Assembly (NCBI RefSeq): GCF_037325665.1
Contig: NC_090255.1
Coordinates: 25,810,523-25,874,522, forward strand
DNA length: 64,000 nucleotides
Source of the DNA: Littorina saxatilis
Taxonomy: Eukaryota > Mollusca > Gastropoda > Littorinimorpha > Littorinidae
Reading direction: 5' to 3'
How positions within the stretch are numbered: position 1 is the first letter of the stretch; every line of letters starts with the position of its first letter. The notes beneath the pieces are model-generated. The model had not been told where the DNA came from. It saw nothing but the letters and a program-made list of their open reading frames with translations, and ran no database searches. Made by a program: the position numbers and the translations under genes. Shown one piece after another: positions 33,174 through 56,639 of the stretch.

Positions 33174-34312
33174 AAACAAGTCGCGTACAGCGATATAAAG
33201 ACATTTAGTCAAGCTGTCGGCATCAAAGTAACAGATAAACACCAAAAAAACAGTCATCGCCGAGACTATAATTATTAAGACATTATCTCGACTAACCAAA
33301 ATCAAAGACCGAGACGGGTCACGCTCGTCTCCGCGAAGCGTGCGAACGTAGCACTTACTTAACCTGTTTTCTGTAATTCTGAGCACATTTTTAAGAGTAA
33401 ACATAACACATGTATATACTTTTGAATTCAGGAGAAATTGAGAAATAGGATGCAATTATTTTTAAAGGGCAGCTGTCGGGTTGCCTGGTCTCAAAAATGC
33501 GCGGAGTCGCGTGCAAAAACGCGTTTAAGAGTTTTCCGAGTTGATTCAACTAAAGACTGTTGATTTGGTCCAGAAGAAGACACTTTCATCATTAGTTTGA
33601 AACCATTAAAATGCGTGAAACTTTCTGCTAGTTCTCACAATCCGCAAAAAAACGAAGCAGTTGGCAGGCCGAAACGACTCAAAATCCGCGACCGACAACT
33701 CTGTCAGCACAAGAAAGACGCCGCAGCGTTAGCCTTGCTGTGACGTCACTCGAGGAAGCCGATAAGGCCGCTGTGAAGTTTACAGTACAATGTAGACTAC
33801 AGCTGGACATCTGTAATGCTGTACGCGTGATTGATTCTTGCACAAAGTAAAGTATTATGATGGTGGTATCTTCTCAAGACCCACGTTCCCATTTTCTCTT
33901 CTTTGATCTGACCGACTGCAACCTTTACAAGTCATTTCTAAAGTGGTTCACATGCTGTTGCTACTCCTCCAGTCCACCCGGTTAAACCATAAAGTTGCTC
34001 AACCACAGACCCTCGTGTCCCTTGTCAGCAGACACTGTACACTTATGAAGAAGGTCCGCTTGAGGTGTCACACCAATTACCGTGTACGTGTGAGGTACTG
34101 AATTCAAGACAAAAGCCAACTCTGTCGGTGGGAAAATCTAGGAAAGAGATGATGATAATACATCTTCAGTTACTCACTCAAGTAGATAGACGAGATAAGA
34201 TAAAGGGAAGAGAGACGGAGACAAAGATGAAACAGTGGATCTAGTGTGGAAAATGGGGGAGGGGGGTTCGGCCGCAAAAAATCAAAGATGAATTTGTCAA
34301 ACTGTGTTTTTG

Positions 34313-34369
<57 letters not shown>

Positions 34370-35214
34370 TGTGTGTGAGTGTGTTTGTGTGTGTTTGTGT
34401 TCCTCGACGCGTGACAATATCTGCCAATAAGTTGAACAAAAACAGGGTTCAAGTGGAACAAAAGCAGGAGGGGAACGGAAGACATGTTATGAACTCCGTT
34501 TTTTACTGCGAAATTTTGGCCTGGGAGAAGTCACCCCATCCTAAGTTTCTCTTCACCTACCCGTGAAGTATGCTTGAGGGCTTGACTAGACAACCCGATT
34601 GCGTCCATTACACGGCATAAAGAGAGCACCGTTCAACCCGGCCGATTCCGCGGCTGACGTCACGCGTCCAAGGGAAGTAATTTTCGAGCGGGCTGCATTG
34701 ACTCGGCCAAGAATGCAAACTTTCTTCGATTAAAGACATTGTAGCATGTCTAAAGTCTTCGGACTTGTGTTATCAAGCTGTCAAAATCACCAAGTAACTT
34801 TTAAGTATAGTTTCAGTTACATGATAACTCATTCTAAGGAACAGATTTTGAGAGCCACAACCCGACAGCTGCCCTTTAAATTTCAAAGTGAAAATTCGAT
34901 TTTAATGACGACTTTAATGAGCAAACTAATTAACTAACTTTTATGTTGCCAAGCTGACATACAATCCCATAGTCCGGACTTCGTCGAAGATTGCTTAATC
35001 AAAATTTCAATCAATTTGATTGAAAAATGAGAGCGTGGCAGTGCTGCCTCAAAAACCCGGATATGACGTCATCAAAGACATTTATCGAAAAAATTCAAAA
35101 AAATGCTGAGGATACCATACCCAAGAACTCTCATGTGAAATTTCATGAAGATCGGTCCAGTAGTTTTCTCTGAATCGCTCTACACACACACACACACAGA
35201 CACACAGACACACA

Positions 35215-35260
<46 letters not shown>

Positions 35261-35340
35261 TACAGACATACACACATACACACATACACACATACACCAC
35301 CACCCTCGTCGCGATTCCCCGTCTATGTTATACAAAACAA
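33174..35340 (-). repeat. R repeat, old copy R5, split by a transposon
   Basis: The 3' end AACAAGTCGCGTACAGCG is at 33175 and the 5' half (GGATATGACGTCATCAAAGA, an (AC)n core, CCACCCTCGTCGCGATTCCC) is at 34880-35330. It is more diverged than R1-R4. The element at 33466-34875 lies between the halves. Confidence 0.7.
33466..34875. mobile_element. TTAA-flanked DNA transposon, non-autonomous
   Basis: Inverted ends AGGGCAGCTGTCGGGTTG are perfect over 18 bases, and TTAA flanks both sides (33462-33465 and 34876-34879). TTAA targets are used by piggyBac and Kolobok elements. The 1.4-kb interior has a (GT)n tract (34318-34368) and no transposase that I can see. Confidence 0.85.
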
Positions 35341-36049
35341 AACAGCAACATTTTGTATTTTCTGTCGTGTCTCTTGCTTGTACACTTTAAAGGCCGATAG
35401 GACGAGGTGCTTGTGTTTTGTAAATGTGTTTTGTCCTTCATTCAACGGAGACAACGGGTACCAAACCCAAATATATTAAATCACACTATCTAGAAGAAGA
35501 ATTTATTCCTCTTAATAAACTTTTATCATCACCACTCCTGCCCACCCCGTCATCCTCCCCTCTTTTCTCACTTTTACCAGCCTTTTAGCGCATCACCAAC
35601 TCATGTCCTTAATAGAAACAGTTTCTGTGAGGACGTCAACTCCCCCTTTAGTTTCCGCTAACGTGCGTATTGTATAGGTCCTCTTTTCAAACTGTAGTCG
35701 TCAGTCAATTATAGTGCAAGCACAAATGCCAATTTCACGCCGGAACGATATGGAAAAAGAGTGTATGTGTTCCATTTAACAAAGGTATAGTTGAAGTGTA
35801 CAGTTTACGCTTGATGTCACATACAATATGACGCGATCTTCTTGCGCAACCCGAAACACTAAACTTTTCTGCTGCAACAGAAACCCCGCATTCTTTACAA
35901 GGCCACAACAAACCCGATGATGAAAAGGCTTCTACTACTTCCATGCTAGCAACACAACACGGCACTCTTGTCTCTTTGCGGTATTTGTCATCGTCAGACT
36001 TTGAGCTAGGCCTAGAATCCCCCTGGCACCCATACAATACAACAAACTG
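35341..36049. other. Intergenic, upstream of the receptor gene
   Basis: Nothing recognised. The receptor's first exon with its signal peptide should lie here or further left but I could not find it. Confidence 0.3.
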
Positions 36050-36240
36050 CACACGATTCTTCAGCACGCCAACCTGAACATGAGTTTTCAATACGACAAA
36101 TTGAACATGAGTCTCCAATACGACAGTACATGAGTCTCCAATACGACAAACTGTACAGGTGTCTTCGACGAGACAAAATGAACATGAGTCTTCAACAAGC
36201 CAAGCTGAACATGAGTTTTCAATGAGACAAACAGAACAAG
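36050..36240 (+). repeat. Degenerate ~33-bp tandem repeat
   Basis: About six units of the type GAACATGAGTCTTCAATACG + ACAAACT. They end just before the receptor exon, and the last one is partly open into it. Confidence 0.75.
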
Positions 36241-36241
36241 A

Positions 36242-39200
36242 GTGTCGTCAAGAAGACGAACTGCACAAGCTGCAGAGTTTAGCCTGGTGACTGTGCTGCC
36301 AGCCGTACAGTCATTGCCGACGAAGAAGGAAGAAGGGAGCGCGCTGACCTTGTCAACAACTACACCGGTGAGGCCAAGCGGCGGGACGATTCGCACCCTA
36401 CCCCCCACACCTCCTAGTCTAAGAAGCAGTGCTTCATCACCTCACTTCAACAGCACCTCGGATGTCTCCAGACTTACTACCTTCACGCCAGAAGTGACCC
36501 CCACTCAAATGGCTTTTTCCGCGACCACGCTTAAAATAACGGATCAAATACTTGACACGTCTTTTCCAATAAGTCCCCCTGCATTGACACCGACGCTGCC
36601 TAGTGATTTACCACCGCTGCCTAGACCTCCCCCACCGTGTCCATTCATAGGTGAAACGACACCGATTGTCATGTATGGAAACATTGCTTGGAAGTTTGAC
36701 TGGGACGACTGTGTCTCGGGAATTACGTGGTGGATCGAGGTCCCTGACAGTCACGGTATTGTTGTGGATTTTCATCACGTGGAGATGGCTAGAAATGACT
36801 CTCTGAATATCTTCAGCGTTGGAGCGACTGATTTTGATGAAAATCTCGTCAGGTGTTACCAACAGAATGAAGTATGTATTGGACAACTTGCACCTACGTT
36901 GATCGGGGAAAGCCTCATGAAAATTGAGCTCAGAACTTATGATGGGAGGAGGACAATACTGCCCAAGTCGAGTTTCAACCTCACCTACACTGCTCATCCC
37001 AAGGCCGGACTGTCGAGGTCTGTTCTGGTTGAAAATGCTGATAAGGTAGAGAGTATTATCAGATACAACTGCAGTGGGATCACAAATCTTCCGGAAAGTA
37101 TCACGTGCGATGGAATTCGTCACTGCACAGACGGTGAAGATGAGGAGGGCTGTCCATACCGCGACGAGGGGTGCGGTGACTGGTTCCCTTCGGGCAACCA
37201 GTGTTTCAAAGCGATCTTCGTGCAGGTCAAATCTCTCTCGTCTGGTCAGTCCTTTGTGACAATGCCCACAGAAGCCGAAGTATTTTGTCAGTCACAACAT
37301 GGCGCCACTTTGGCAACACTGCAGGCACCGGGTGTGGTGGAAACGGTGGTGAACATGATACGTAAAAGCGGGTTTTTGCAGGCTGTAGTAGGTATCCAGA
37401 AATTCAAGCCTGTTTCGAGGAATCTGAAACACTTGTATCGCTTTCTGTGGCAGTGGGGAGACCGAGGAAGCCCGATAGCCTACGACCGAGAACAACTGCA
37501 GAAAGACAGCACCTCATTAGACTGTGCGATACTAAACGTCTGGAGGGAACCTGTGTTTAAAGCCTTGGCCTGTGTTCTACCATACCAATTTCCTGACGGA
37601 TTCATCTGTATGAGATCAAACCCAGCTTTTGGCCGAAGGAAACTTACACTTTCAGGACTTGCTCTACCGCAAATCTCTGAACTACCAACAGGTTTTTCCA
37701 CCAAGGCGTGCCCCGGTGGCTCCGTGGTGCAGACGTTTCATCGGTGTCAGTGGGAACAGCGGGACGAGAACACGGACAGCGGGTGGTCCCAAAACGGTTT
37801 CCCCTTGTTCCAGTGCCGGTACGGTCCGGCTTTCCACTACTCGCTGCTGTGTGACGGAAAGGACGACTGTGCTGACCGCAGCGACGAAATAGATTGCAAA
37901 CAACCGCAGCTTTCCCCACTTTTGGAAGCTTCCTTCATCTGCAGGAACCTGCAGGCCATTCCTGATAACAAAAGGTGCGACGGCGCCGTGGACTGTTTTG
38001 ATGAAAGCGACGAAGAGTCGTGCGTTTCGTGTAATTGGGGTCTGATGTGTCCTGGAGAAGGATGCCTGCCAGCTACTTATGAAAAATATGTCGACAGCTG
38101 TCCCATGGTAGCGCCATACCGAGACGAAGAACTGAGTTCTACTTTCCCAGGCAAAGTATTGTTGGATGGTTATGGGATGTCCCGACTGTATCCGGTCTAT
38201 GGTGACTGCGGTGTTGGCTTTTATCTGTGTCAGGGTGGACACTGTATTCCATCCTTCCTGCTCAACAACGGCGAACAGGACTGCCCTCAGGGGGAGGACG
38301 AACAAATCCCGCTGCGTAACCTGACGTGTCCAGGCTACTACAGGTGCCAGGGGTCGGGGAGCTGTGTCCACAAGGACTATGTGAGTGACGGCGTCTTTCA
38401 CTGCCCCTACAAGGACGATGAGATGTACTGTCACCTCGCCTGTCCCGCTGACCTAGGCTGCACGTGCAAAGGTCACGCCTACAAGTGTTCTGCGATGATA
38501 GACCCGCTTCACAATCTTTACATTCGCTACCTGGATCTGAGCCACGCTGCTAATGTGTCGCTAGAAAACGTGCACTTGATGGAGTATCTCTTTGTCCTCA
38601 ACGTGTCCCATTGTGGTCTGGATCAAGTCAACCTGTCCAACATGCTTTCGCTTCAGACTCTGGACTTCAGCTTTAAATCCTTGACTGACCTCGCTTCTCT
38701 CCATCTGGACAATGTTCCTGGTCTGACGTATTTGGATCTCTCGGGTAACCCTCTCATGGAGACCTTGGGCACTGCATTTACTTCAAAGATACACGTGGGT
38801 GTGTTTAACAACCTGATAACTTTGATCATGACCGGCGTGGGTTTTGGGGAAATAGAGAACGAATCCTTGAGTCCTCTGTCTAAACTCAAACATCTGGACA
38901 TAAGGGCGAATGCGGTCAGGAGCTTTGGCAAACAAGCTCTGTCTGGTCTGACGGCGCTAACACGGTTATACACGGATCAACCCAAGTTCTGTTGCAAGTA
39001 CTTCCATCCGTCTTTAACAGAATGCGTTGCTCCTGTGGATGAACTGTCTTCGTGCGATGACTTGCTGGCCCAAGATTTCTTCAGGGTTTGTCTGTGGACC
39101 CTGGCTGTACTGGCAGTGGTTGGTAACGTTGGAGTTCTTATATACAGGCTATTTTTTAGAGCACAGAACTCATCGCCAACATCTAAGATTCTGATAAGGC

Positions 39201-40626
39201 CAAAAAAAAAATAGGTCTGTTTACGGTAACATAGGGTGAAAAAATAGGGTCGGTAGGTCGGCTTTTTTTTTCCATTTTTTTTTTCTCCCCTCTCTATGAT
39301 GTTTCACAGTTCATTTCTTCTCATCAATCCCTGTTTTTGCCCAACATAACTATAAACAGTACTTTGAGCTTACCTCCCTTCTGTCGTCTGCTGTTTGAGC
39401 GCAAACAGCTCTATTTTGGATGCGATTTTTTTTTCTTCAGACGATCCAAAAAAAAAAGATTAGGGTCGGGCCTACAAACTAGGGTCGGTCGGGTTACCGT
39501 AAACAGACCTATTTTTTTTTGGCTAAAGAACCTGTGTGCCTCGGACCTCCTGATGGGGATTTATATGACAATGATCGGAGTTGCGGACGCACAGTTTCGG
39601 GGCGTGTACGTGGTCAAAGAAAACGAATGGAAAGACAGCATAGTGTGTACCACTGCAGGCTTCCTGTCTTTCGTTTCCAGCGAGGTTTCAGCCTTCGTGA
39701 TTTGCCTGATCACACTGGACCGCGTTCTAGTCATCTATTTTCCCTTTAACAAGAGTGTCCATCTGGCCCGCAAGAGGACCATCGTGGCTTGCTGTGGAGT
39801 CTGGGTGGCCTGCATCGCTCTGGCTTCAGTGCCCCTGATTGCTGGCATGGATTTCTACGGTCAGAACGGCATCTGTATCCCTCTGCCCATAACGCGACAG
39901 CAGTTTTCGGGACAGACCTACGCGTTTGGCGTCTTCATCGTTTTGAACTTTATAATCTTCGTCTTCATCGGTGTCGGGCAGGTGATCATCTACTGTGCTG
40001 TCCGAAGGGCAAGCCGGGCTGCGGGCACACAGCGACGAGAGCAGGACATGACTGTCGCCCGACGACTGTTTCTGATCGTCCTGACCGACTTCTGCTGCTG
40101 GTTCCCTATCGGTGTGATGGGACTGCTTGCGGCTCTTGGCTTTCCTATTCCTGGCGAGGTCAACGTGTGGGTCGCCATTTTTGTCCTGCCGCTCAACTCC
40201 GCGCTCAATCCTTTTCTGTATACAATGAACGGGTTGCTGGAGAAATGGAGGCAACTGAAAATGGAGAAGACCGTGAAGAAAATCTTGGGTGAGCTGCAGA
40301 GTGAGACTCCGAGATGGCAGCCAGCCAACGTTCGAGAGCTGATAAGAATCTGCGTTCGCTCCTAGCTGGTGGGGAAAGACAAGATGATGAAGATAATGAA
40401 CATCAATGACGGGCCATCCCCCGTGACGAGAGGCAGAGAAGACCTTTGTATTGAAACTGAAGATCACCATGAGATCGGGGGATTTTCTGACTTTATCACT
40501 GGGTCCACAGACATCCCTAATAGCAAGAAAGATTTCCACGGCGACCTGGACGCTAGAAAGGAGGAGATGGAGTACCAGAACACTGCCTACGATGGCCATA
40601 ACGTCAGTGAGAGTACAACCCCATGA
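36242..40626 (+). CDS. GRL101-like receptor (CUB-like/LDLa/C-type lectin/LRR/7TM), interrupted by a MITE
   Basis: GRL101-type receptors are gastropod G-protein-coupled receptors with LDLa and leucine-rich ectodomains. The frame from 36242 has no ATG at its start; an acceptor at 36310 (CCGTACAG) fits, so the signal peptide is upstream. Counting from 36242: Ser/Thr/Pro-rich 1-130, CUB-like about 133-252, LDLa 1 at 272-305 (CDGIRHCTDGEDEEGC), C-type lectin 309-456 (CGDWFPSGNQCF to ALACVLPY), four more LDLa to about 730, leucine-rich repeats 760-910 (LTYLDLSGNPL), helix 1 near 950-970. The frame then stops inside a MITE (39198-39523). Helices 2-7 follow from 39524 (NLCASDLLMGIYM, LDRVLVIYFPF, NSALNPFLYTMN). 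Removing the MITE and one TAA restores KILIKNLCASDLL. A TAG at 40363 ends this frame, which then stays open to 40626. It may be a disrupted allele or pseudogene. Confidence 0.85.
39198..39523. mobile_element. Harbinger-like MITE, family H, copy C, inside the receptor coding sequence
   Basis: It begins GGCC(A)n TAGGTCTGTTTACGGTAAC and ends with the near-exact complement. TAA flanks it (39195-39197 and 39524-39526). The arms carry TAGGGTCGGTAGGTCGG and the like. It is 326 bp long without its target duplication and lies between transmembrane helices 1 and 2. Confidence 0.9.
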
Positions 40627-42690
40627 ATGTACACGACACTTGAATTACCTTTGGAGGCAAAAAGCCAGTCAAACAGGAGTGTGTTTGAGCTCATTTAATC
40701 GCCCTATAAAAATCAAAGTTTTGCAAGATACAAGCAGTCACAAAACAGCTCTCTAAAACCCACATGCATCCCACAGGAAGTTTGAGCGATATTTGGTCAG
40801 CGCTTAAAGACATAGGACACTGATTGACTCCAATAACTGATTTCGCTAATAATTTGCCTGTGACAATTTCAGAATAAACAAGTGCGAAAAATAGAGAAAT
40901 TTACCGACTTTATGATACAGACTTTTGAATATGATGGCATGCTAAGAATCATATAAGAGCCTAAACGAGGGTTGGGTAATTGGATGGGGTATCTGGATGG
41001 GGTATCTGACCGATATCGATCAATTACAATCACAGGACCTTTTGTGTGGTTTATATTATACAAGTTTATAAGTGTTGTAAATCCTTGGTATACGTTTTCG
41101 TTAGAATGACGTGTTTGTATTCGAATTATTGTGATATATCGCTCAAAACAGAGAAATTACAAGACGTTTTTTGTAGGCTAAAATTAGATCAGTTTCTTAA
41201 TTTTCATCAACATATTTGCTGTTTAATCCACACGATTTTAACCAAAAATGGACACAATGCAGAGCAAGTCCACACAACAAAATATTAAAAACAATTGACA
41301 AAGACATCTTTGCACCGATCTGCAAAACGTACCATTACCCCCCTTTTTATATTCTTTTTTTTTTAAATGGCATCAGAAAAAGCTTACTATTGCATATATG
41401 TACGTTGAGTGATATGCAAGCGTTGTTTCAAAGTGTTCACAATCTGCGATGTCCGAACATAGGCCTAGATATTAGTTTACCTAAGTCAGAAAGTTTAAAA
41501 TGATGATAAATTATCTGCATTAGGACGTCCCAGACGTGTCCCGCGAAGAGCAGCATCTCTCCTCCCAATTTTGGGTTCCATGTTTCTAACATTCTAAATT
41601 AAAATAAAAAAATAAATGACCCTGATCTCACAACAATATTAATAGGCTTGTCATAATGCTGCTCTACACTGAGACCGTCTGACGTCAGTTTGGGTTCAAA
41701 GTTAACATCATTCTAAATGACTCTTTGCTCGCAACACAAGTCCCGCAAAGCCAAATAGGTTGAAGAGGCGTTAAGAAATAGACAACCAACCAACCAACCA
41801 ACCAACCAACCAACCAACCAACCAACCAACATAGGGCGTGTCCCTATGCAGCTCGATCTACTCTGTGAACTTGTGACGTCATTAGAAGGCCATCATCCCA
41901 GCATTTTTAGTGAACACATTATTTATTGATGGATGTCCTTCCATCACCTATCGAATAGACATTCCGAGTTTGATACGGTGGGCATTGTCTGCAAGAGATC
42001 AGCGGGACCCTAGCATTAGGCCACATGACTAGTGAATATTTGATGTCTTTGTGTCCGCTGATTTCAGCGTTTGCAAATGAGTGTTTCTTTCTATAGTCAT
42101 GAGTGAGAACAATTAAACCAATTGTTTCGGTTTTTCATATCTGCACCAGGCGCACTGGGTTAAACCTTGTATTTTTAGATTGTCAACTACATGTCAACTG
42201 ACGTTTTACATGTGAATTCTTCACGGGGATATCCATCCACGCCCCTGTGGCAGTTGTAGATGTGAAGTTTGACTTTAACAGCCCCGACCTCATTTTTCAA
42301 TTGAATTCATTCACGCCGGATAAATAATCACAGCGTGTTTTGTTAGCATAACATGAAGAAGGTTAGAATGTATAGAAATATCACTTTAGCAGCTTCCCCA
42401 AATGCATGATGTAACTAAAGTTAGTGTCTAACACTGATGTACCTCATATATCCCTCTTGTTTCTGCCTTAAAGTGATCATAGAAAATATAGCTCACAGTT
42501 TCCGCATTTAAAGACTTCTTGTAACATGTTGCTGTCAGACGCCCAAACCTGCTGTCAAAGCTTGATATTGATATGATGTGCACCCGAGAACACTGGCACT
42601 TCGTGTAATGGAGACGTGGACTAGCTAATGCTTAGTGCACCTTGTGATTTTGGTGTTTCTCTGTTTACAAATAACGGACATAAATCAGTT
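40627..42690. other. Intergenic region after the receptor gene
   Basis: AATAAA at 40873-40878 is a candidate polyadenylation signal for the receptor. An (AACC)n microsatellite lies at 41784-41830. I see no coding exon. Confidence 0.45.
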
Positions 42691-42691
42691 C

Positions 42692-42770
42692 ATTTTGTGT
42701 GTGTGTTTGTGTGTGCGTGCGGGCGTGCGTGCGCGTGTATATCGTGCTTGTGTGTGCGCGCGTGTGTGTG

Positions 42771-42808
<38 letters not shown>

Positions 42809-42833
42809 TGTGTGTGCGTGCGTGTGCATGCGC

Positions 42834-42864
<31 letters not shown>

Positions 42865-42866
42865 TT
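42692..42866 (+). repeat. (GT)n with (CG)n microsatellite
   Basis: GTGT and GTGC repeats with a (GC)n core at 42828-42848, a potential Z-DNA former. Confidence 0.9.
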
Positions 42867-43304
42867 TTGCCGAGACTGTTATAAACTTTGGGAGGAAAGG
42901 TAAGACTGCAAATTCTCAGTACCTGGCTCGACGCCACACCCCTGCCCACCGTCTCCCACTCTCTCTCGATTGACCTCACCAATTAGTAGGCTACGTCCGA
43001 AATTACGTGATCTATCTCCCCGTCCCCTCAAGCCCCCCCCCCCCCTCCCCCCTCCCCCCTCTTTCATACTCCGGAATATCTCACACGTGTTAATTAGCCC
43101 GGGGCCTAATTTGCTTTCTCGGTTCCATATCCGGGTCGTCCTGTCAAATCCATGTCGCGAATTACCTACCTTGGTGCAAGATGGCTGATAGATTCGAAGC
43201 AAACGACATCTCGGATTCCTCAACAGAAAAACGTCGTGTTTCCTTCTCTGATGGTGTCAGGCTGCTTGTGACGTGCCAGTTTCCTCCCTTTCTAAACCTT
43301 TCCC

Positions 43305-43312
43305 TTTATAAG
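43305..43312 (+). promoter_or_regulatory. Candidate TATA box of the six-exon secreted-protein gene
   Basis: TTTATAAG precedes a 70-base stretch that could be a 5' UTR exon. The first coding exon has an acceptor-like TTGTGTTGTAG at 44197-44207, nine bases before its ATG, consistent with an upstream 5' UTR exon. Confidence 0.35.
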
Positions 43313-44216
43313 CTTCGGGGACTGGATGAAGATTGTCACTTGAGAGAGGCCGTTGCTAATTCGTCCAACAGGAGTCACGGATAGGTTGGTGAAATTATCT
43401 TACAATGTTCTTATATATTTATTTATGTATTTGGTTGTTTGTTTATCATTCTTTTATTTGTTTATTTCAAATGTGGATTAATTAATTTGTTTTTTTTAAT
43501 TGAATTGACTATATTTACTTTATTTATTAATCGTTTATTTGATTTTAATCAATGTATTTGTTTATCATCTATTAGTGCTTTAATTGATTTTAGTCGATTT
43601 TCATTCAAACAAGCGACGCTGTTGTAATGAAACAAATATGCAAAACAAAGAAAAAAAAGGAAAAAACAAAACTTTTGAAAAAGAATAAACAAACAGTGAC
43701 AAACAAACAAAAAATAATAAAAACGCAATCGAAAAGAAAAAAGCAGAGAACAAACAGACAAATTAAATACGTAAATACATAAATAAAAGGTCAAATGAAT
43801 ATATCGAATAACTAAATGAATAGAAAGGAAGAGACACTTAAAATAAAATGAAGATAACTTCGTTACTTAAATTGTGCTTCTTTTTTATTTTAACCGAAAT
43901 GTTTTCGCAAATAGAGTTAATGCCAAACAGAGTGATCTGGTAATTAGGGTTTGTGTAGCAATTAGAAGAGAAAACTACATACATTGACAAAAGAAATCGT
44001 TAATAAATAAAAGGAAAAAAAGAAAGGCAGGACGGTAAGAAGAAAGAAAGAAAGAAAAACTGAAAGAAAGAATGAAAGAAAGAAATACGAAAAAAATAAG
44101 AAAATTAAAAAGCGACCAAGTAAAAAAAAAATAATAATAAAAAAAAAATGTACCCCATAGTTCTGCTTGTGTCAATCCTAATACCAACATAAGATGTTTG
44201 TGTTGTAGACGACAAC

Positions 44217-54646
<10,430 letters not shown>

Positions 54647-54649
54647 TTA

Positions 54650-55024
54650 TGATGATTAGTCTAGCAATTTGTCATGACAATTGGTTTAGTCCAGGGCGGG
54701 GTCAGTCATTACCTTTAGCCCTGCGGTTATAGTCATGACAATTTGTCTAGGGGTTATTTATGACAATTGCCTTAGCCCAACGATTAGGGATGATAATTAT
54801 TTTAGTCAAGGGGTTATTCATGATAATTGCTTTAATCCAGGGGTTATTCATGACACTTGCTTTAGCCCAGCGATTAGCAATGACAATTGCTTTAGTTCAG
54901 GGGTCAGTCATGATAATTGCCGATTAGCCATAACAATTGCTTTTGTTCAGGGGCTAGTCATGACAATTGCCTTAGCCCAAGCGATTAGCCATGACAATGG
55001 TTTTAGTTCAGGGGTTAGTCGGGA
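54650..55024 (+). repeat. Minisatellite behind the stop codon of the secreted-protein gene
   Basis: About ten units of 30-36 bp, of the types AGTCATGACAATTGCTTTAG and AGCGATTAGC, alternate. It lies in the presumed 3' UTR or next intron and ends at the truncated start of R8. Confidence 0.85.
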
Positions 55025-55025
55025 C

Positions 55026-55801
55026 GTTTTAACATAGAGGGGGAATCGAGACGAGGGTCGTGGTGTATGTGTATGTGTGTGTGTATGTGTGTCTGTGCGT
55101 GTGTGTGTGTAGAGCGATTCAGACCAAACTACTGGACCAATCTTTATGACATTTTACATGAGAGTTCCTGGGAATGATATCCCCGGGACGTTGTTTCCTT
55201 TTTTTCGATAAATACCTTGAAATTTTGGCCAAGCAATCTTCGACGAAGGCCAGACTTCGGTATTGCATTTCAGCTTGGTGGCTTAAAAATTAATTAATGA
55301 CTTTGGTCATGAAAAATCTGAAAATTGTAAAAAAAAAGGTTTATAAAACGATCCAAATTTACGTTCATCTTATTCTTCATCATTTTCTGATTCCAAAAAC
55401 ATATAAATATGTCATATTTGGATTAAAAACAAGCTCTGAAAATTAAAAATTAAAAAATTATGATCAAAATTAAATTTTTGAAATCAATTTAAAAACACTT
55501 TCATCTTATTCCTTGTCGGTTCCTGATTCCAAAAACATATAGATATGATATGTTTGGATTAAAAACACGCTCAGAAAGTTAAAACGAAGAGAGGTACAGA
55601 AAAGCGTGCTATCCTTCTCAGCGCAACTACTACCGCGTACCCCGCTCTTCTTGTCAATTTCACTGCCTTAATTTGCCATGAGCGGTGGACTGACGATGCT
55701 ACGAGTATACGGTCTTGCTGAAAAATTGCATTGCGTTCAGTTTCATTCTGTGAGTACGGCAGCTTGACTAAATGTTGTATTTTCGCCTTACGCGACTTGT
55801 T
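55026..55801 (+). repeat. R repeat, copy R8, 5'-truncated
   Basis: It starts at GTTTTAACATAGAGGGG and so lacks the subterminal inverted repeat. The GT core is short. It ends CGCCTTACGCGACTTGTT. Confidence 0.85.
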
Positions 55802-55934
55802 ATCTTTTACCTTAATGTTACAATCTTCTGTACTGTAAATGATGTGCTATCATGCTGTCAATTCATAAGCAAGATATGTTCCATATGTTTTGCTTCTTTC
55901 TTCACTGCAATACATTCGCTCTTCTTCCCTGCAG

Positions 55935-56341
55935 GTTAAATCAAACTTTGACGTCAACGACATTGTGCAACTGTGGACCTATAGCTTGGAATCCAGGACT
56001 ATGGCAACCAAAATGGACAAGAGATTTTTGTCTACATATCACTGTTTTATTGAATTAGTGCTATATATCTCCTATCAGCATGAATACTTTTACCTTTAAA
56101 AAATATGTAAGAAAAATAGTAAAAAAAAAAAGTGTAAAAAAAGTAAAACGGCAAAAAAAATTAAAAATTGAAAAGCAGAAAAACAACAAAGACTCCAAAA
56201 AAGTAAGAATAAGAACAAACATTTAGAAAACAGACGAATAAAAAAACTTCCAAAACAGGAAAAGAAGGAGCCAAGATTAAAAAAATGAGTAAAACACTAT
56301 TTTTATTTTACAGTTCTCTTTTCTTTTTGTTTTGAAATAAA
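55935..56341 (+). other. Candidate terminal (3' UTR) exon with polyadenylation signal
   Basis: A strong acceptor (GCTCTTCTTCCCTGCAG) ends at 55934, and AATAAA lies at 56336-56341. No convincing frame. It could be a spliced 3' UTR exon of the secreted-protein gene or part of an unrelated transcript. Confidence 0.35.
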
Positions 56342-56639
56342 TGTGTGTCTTTTTTCATTGAATCATTTTCATAACATCTTTTACCTCTGCCCCTCACCGA
56401 CTTCTCATATATTGCATGGTTTGAATTTTTATACAATGCACACTTTGAAGAATGTGGGGAATTAAAACAGCAATGGAACTTAGTGTCATTTCCTTATATT
56501 CATGTGCGAGTGGCCATGCACACACAAACAAACATGTGCGTACAGACGTGTACAAAGTAAAACACATGCACGATCACACACACACACAGTGGCAGTCGAG
56601 TATTCATTTGCTCTTTGCTTTCCTTTGCCTTCATACACA

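Noticed and set aside
39337-39525. ATG-initiated start of a separate seven-helix gene
   Set aside because: The first ~60 codons are MITE sequence; the receptor homology starts exactly after the target duplication.
43181-43384. Small gene starting MADRFEANDISDSS
   Set aside because: 67 codons with no recognisable domain, and a TATA box inside it suggests promoter DNA; it could still be real but I cannot support it.
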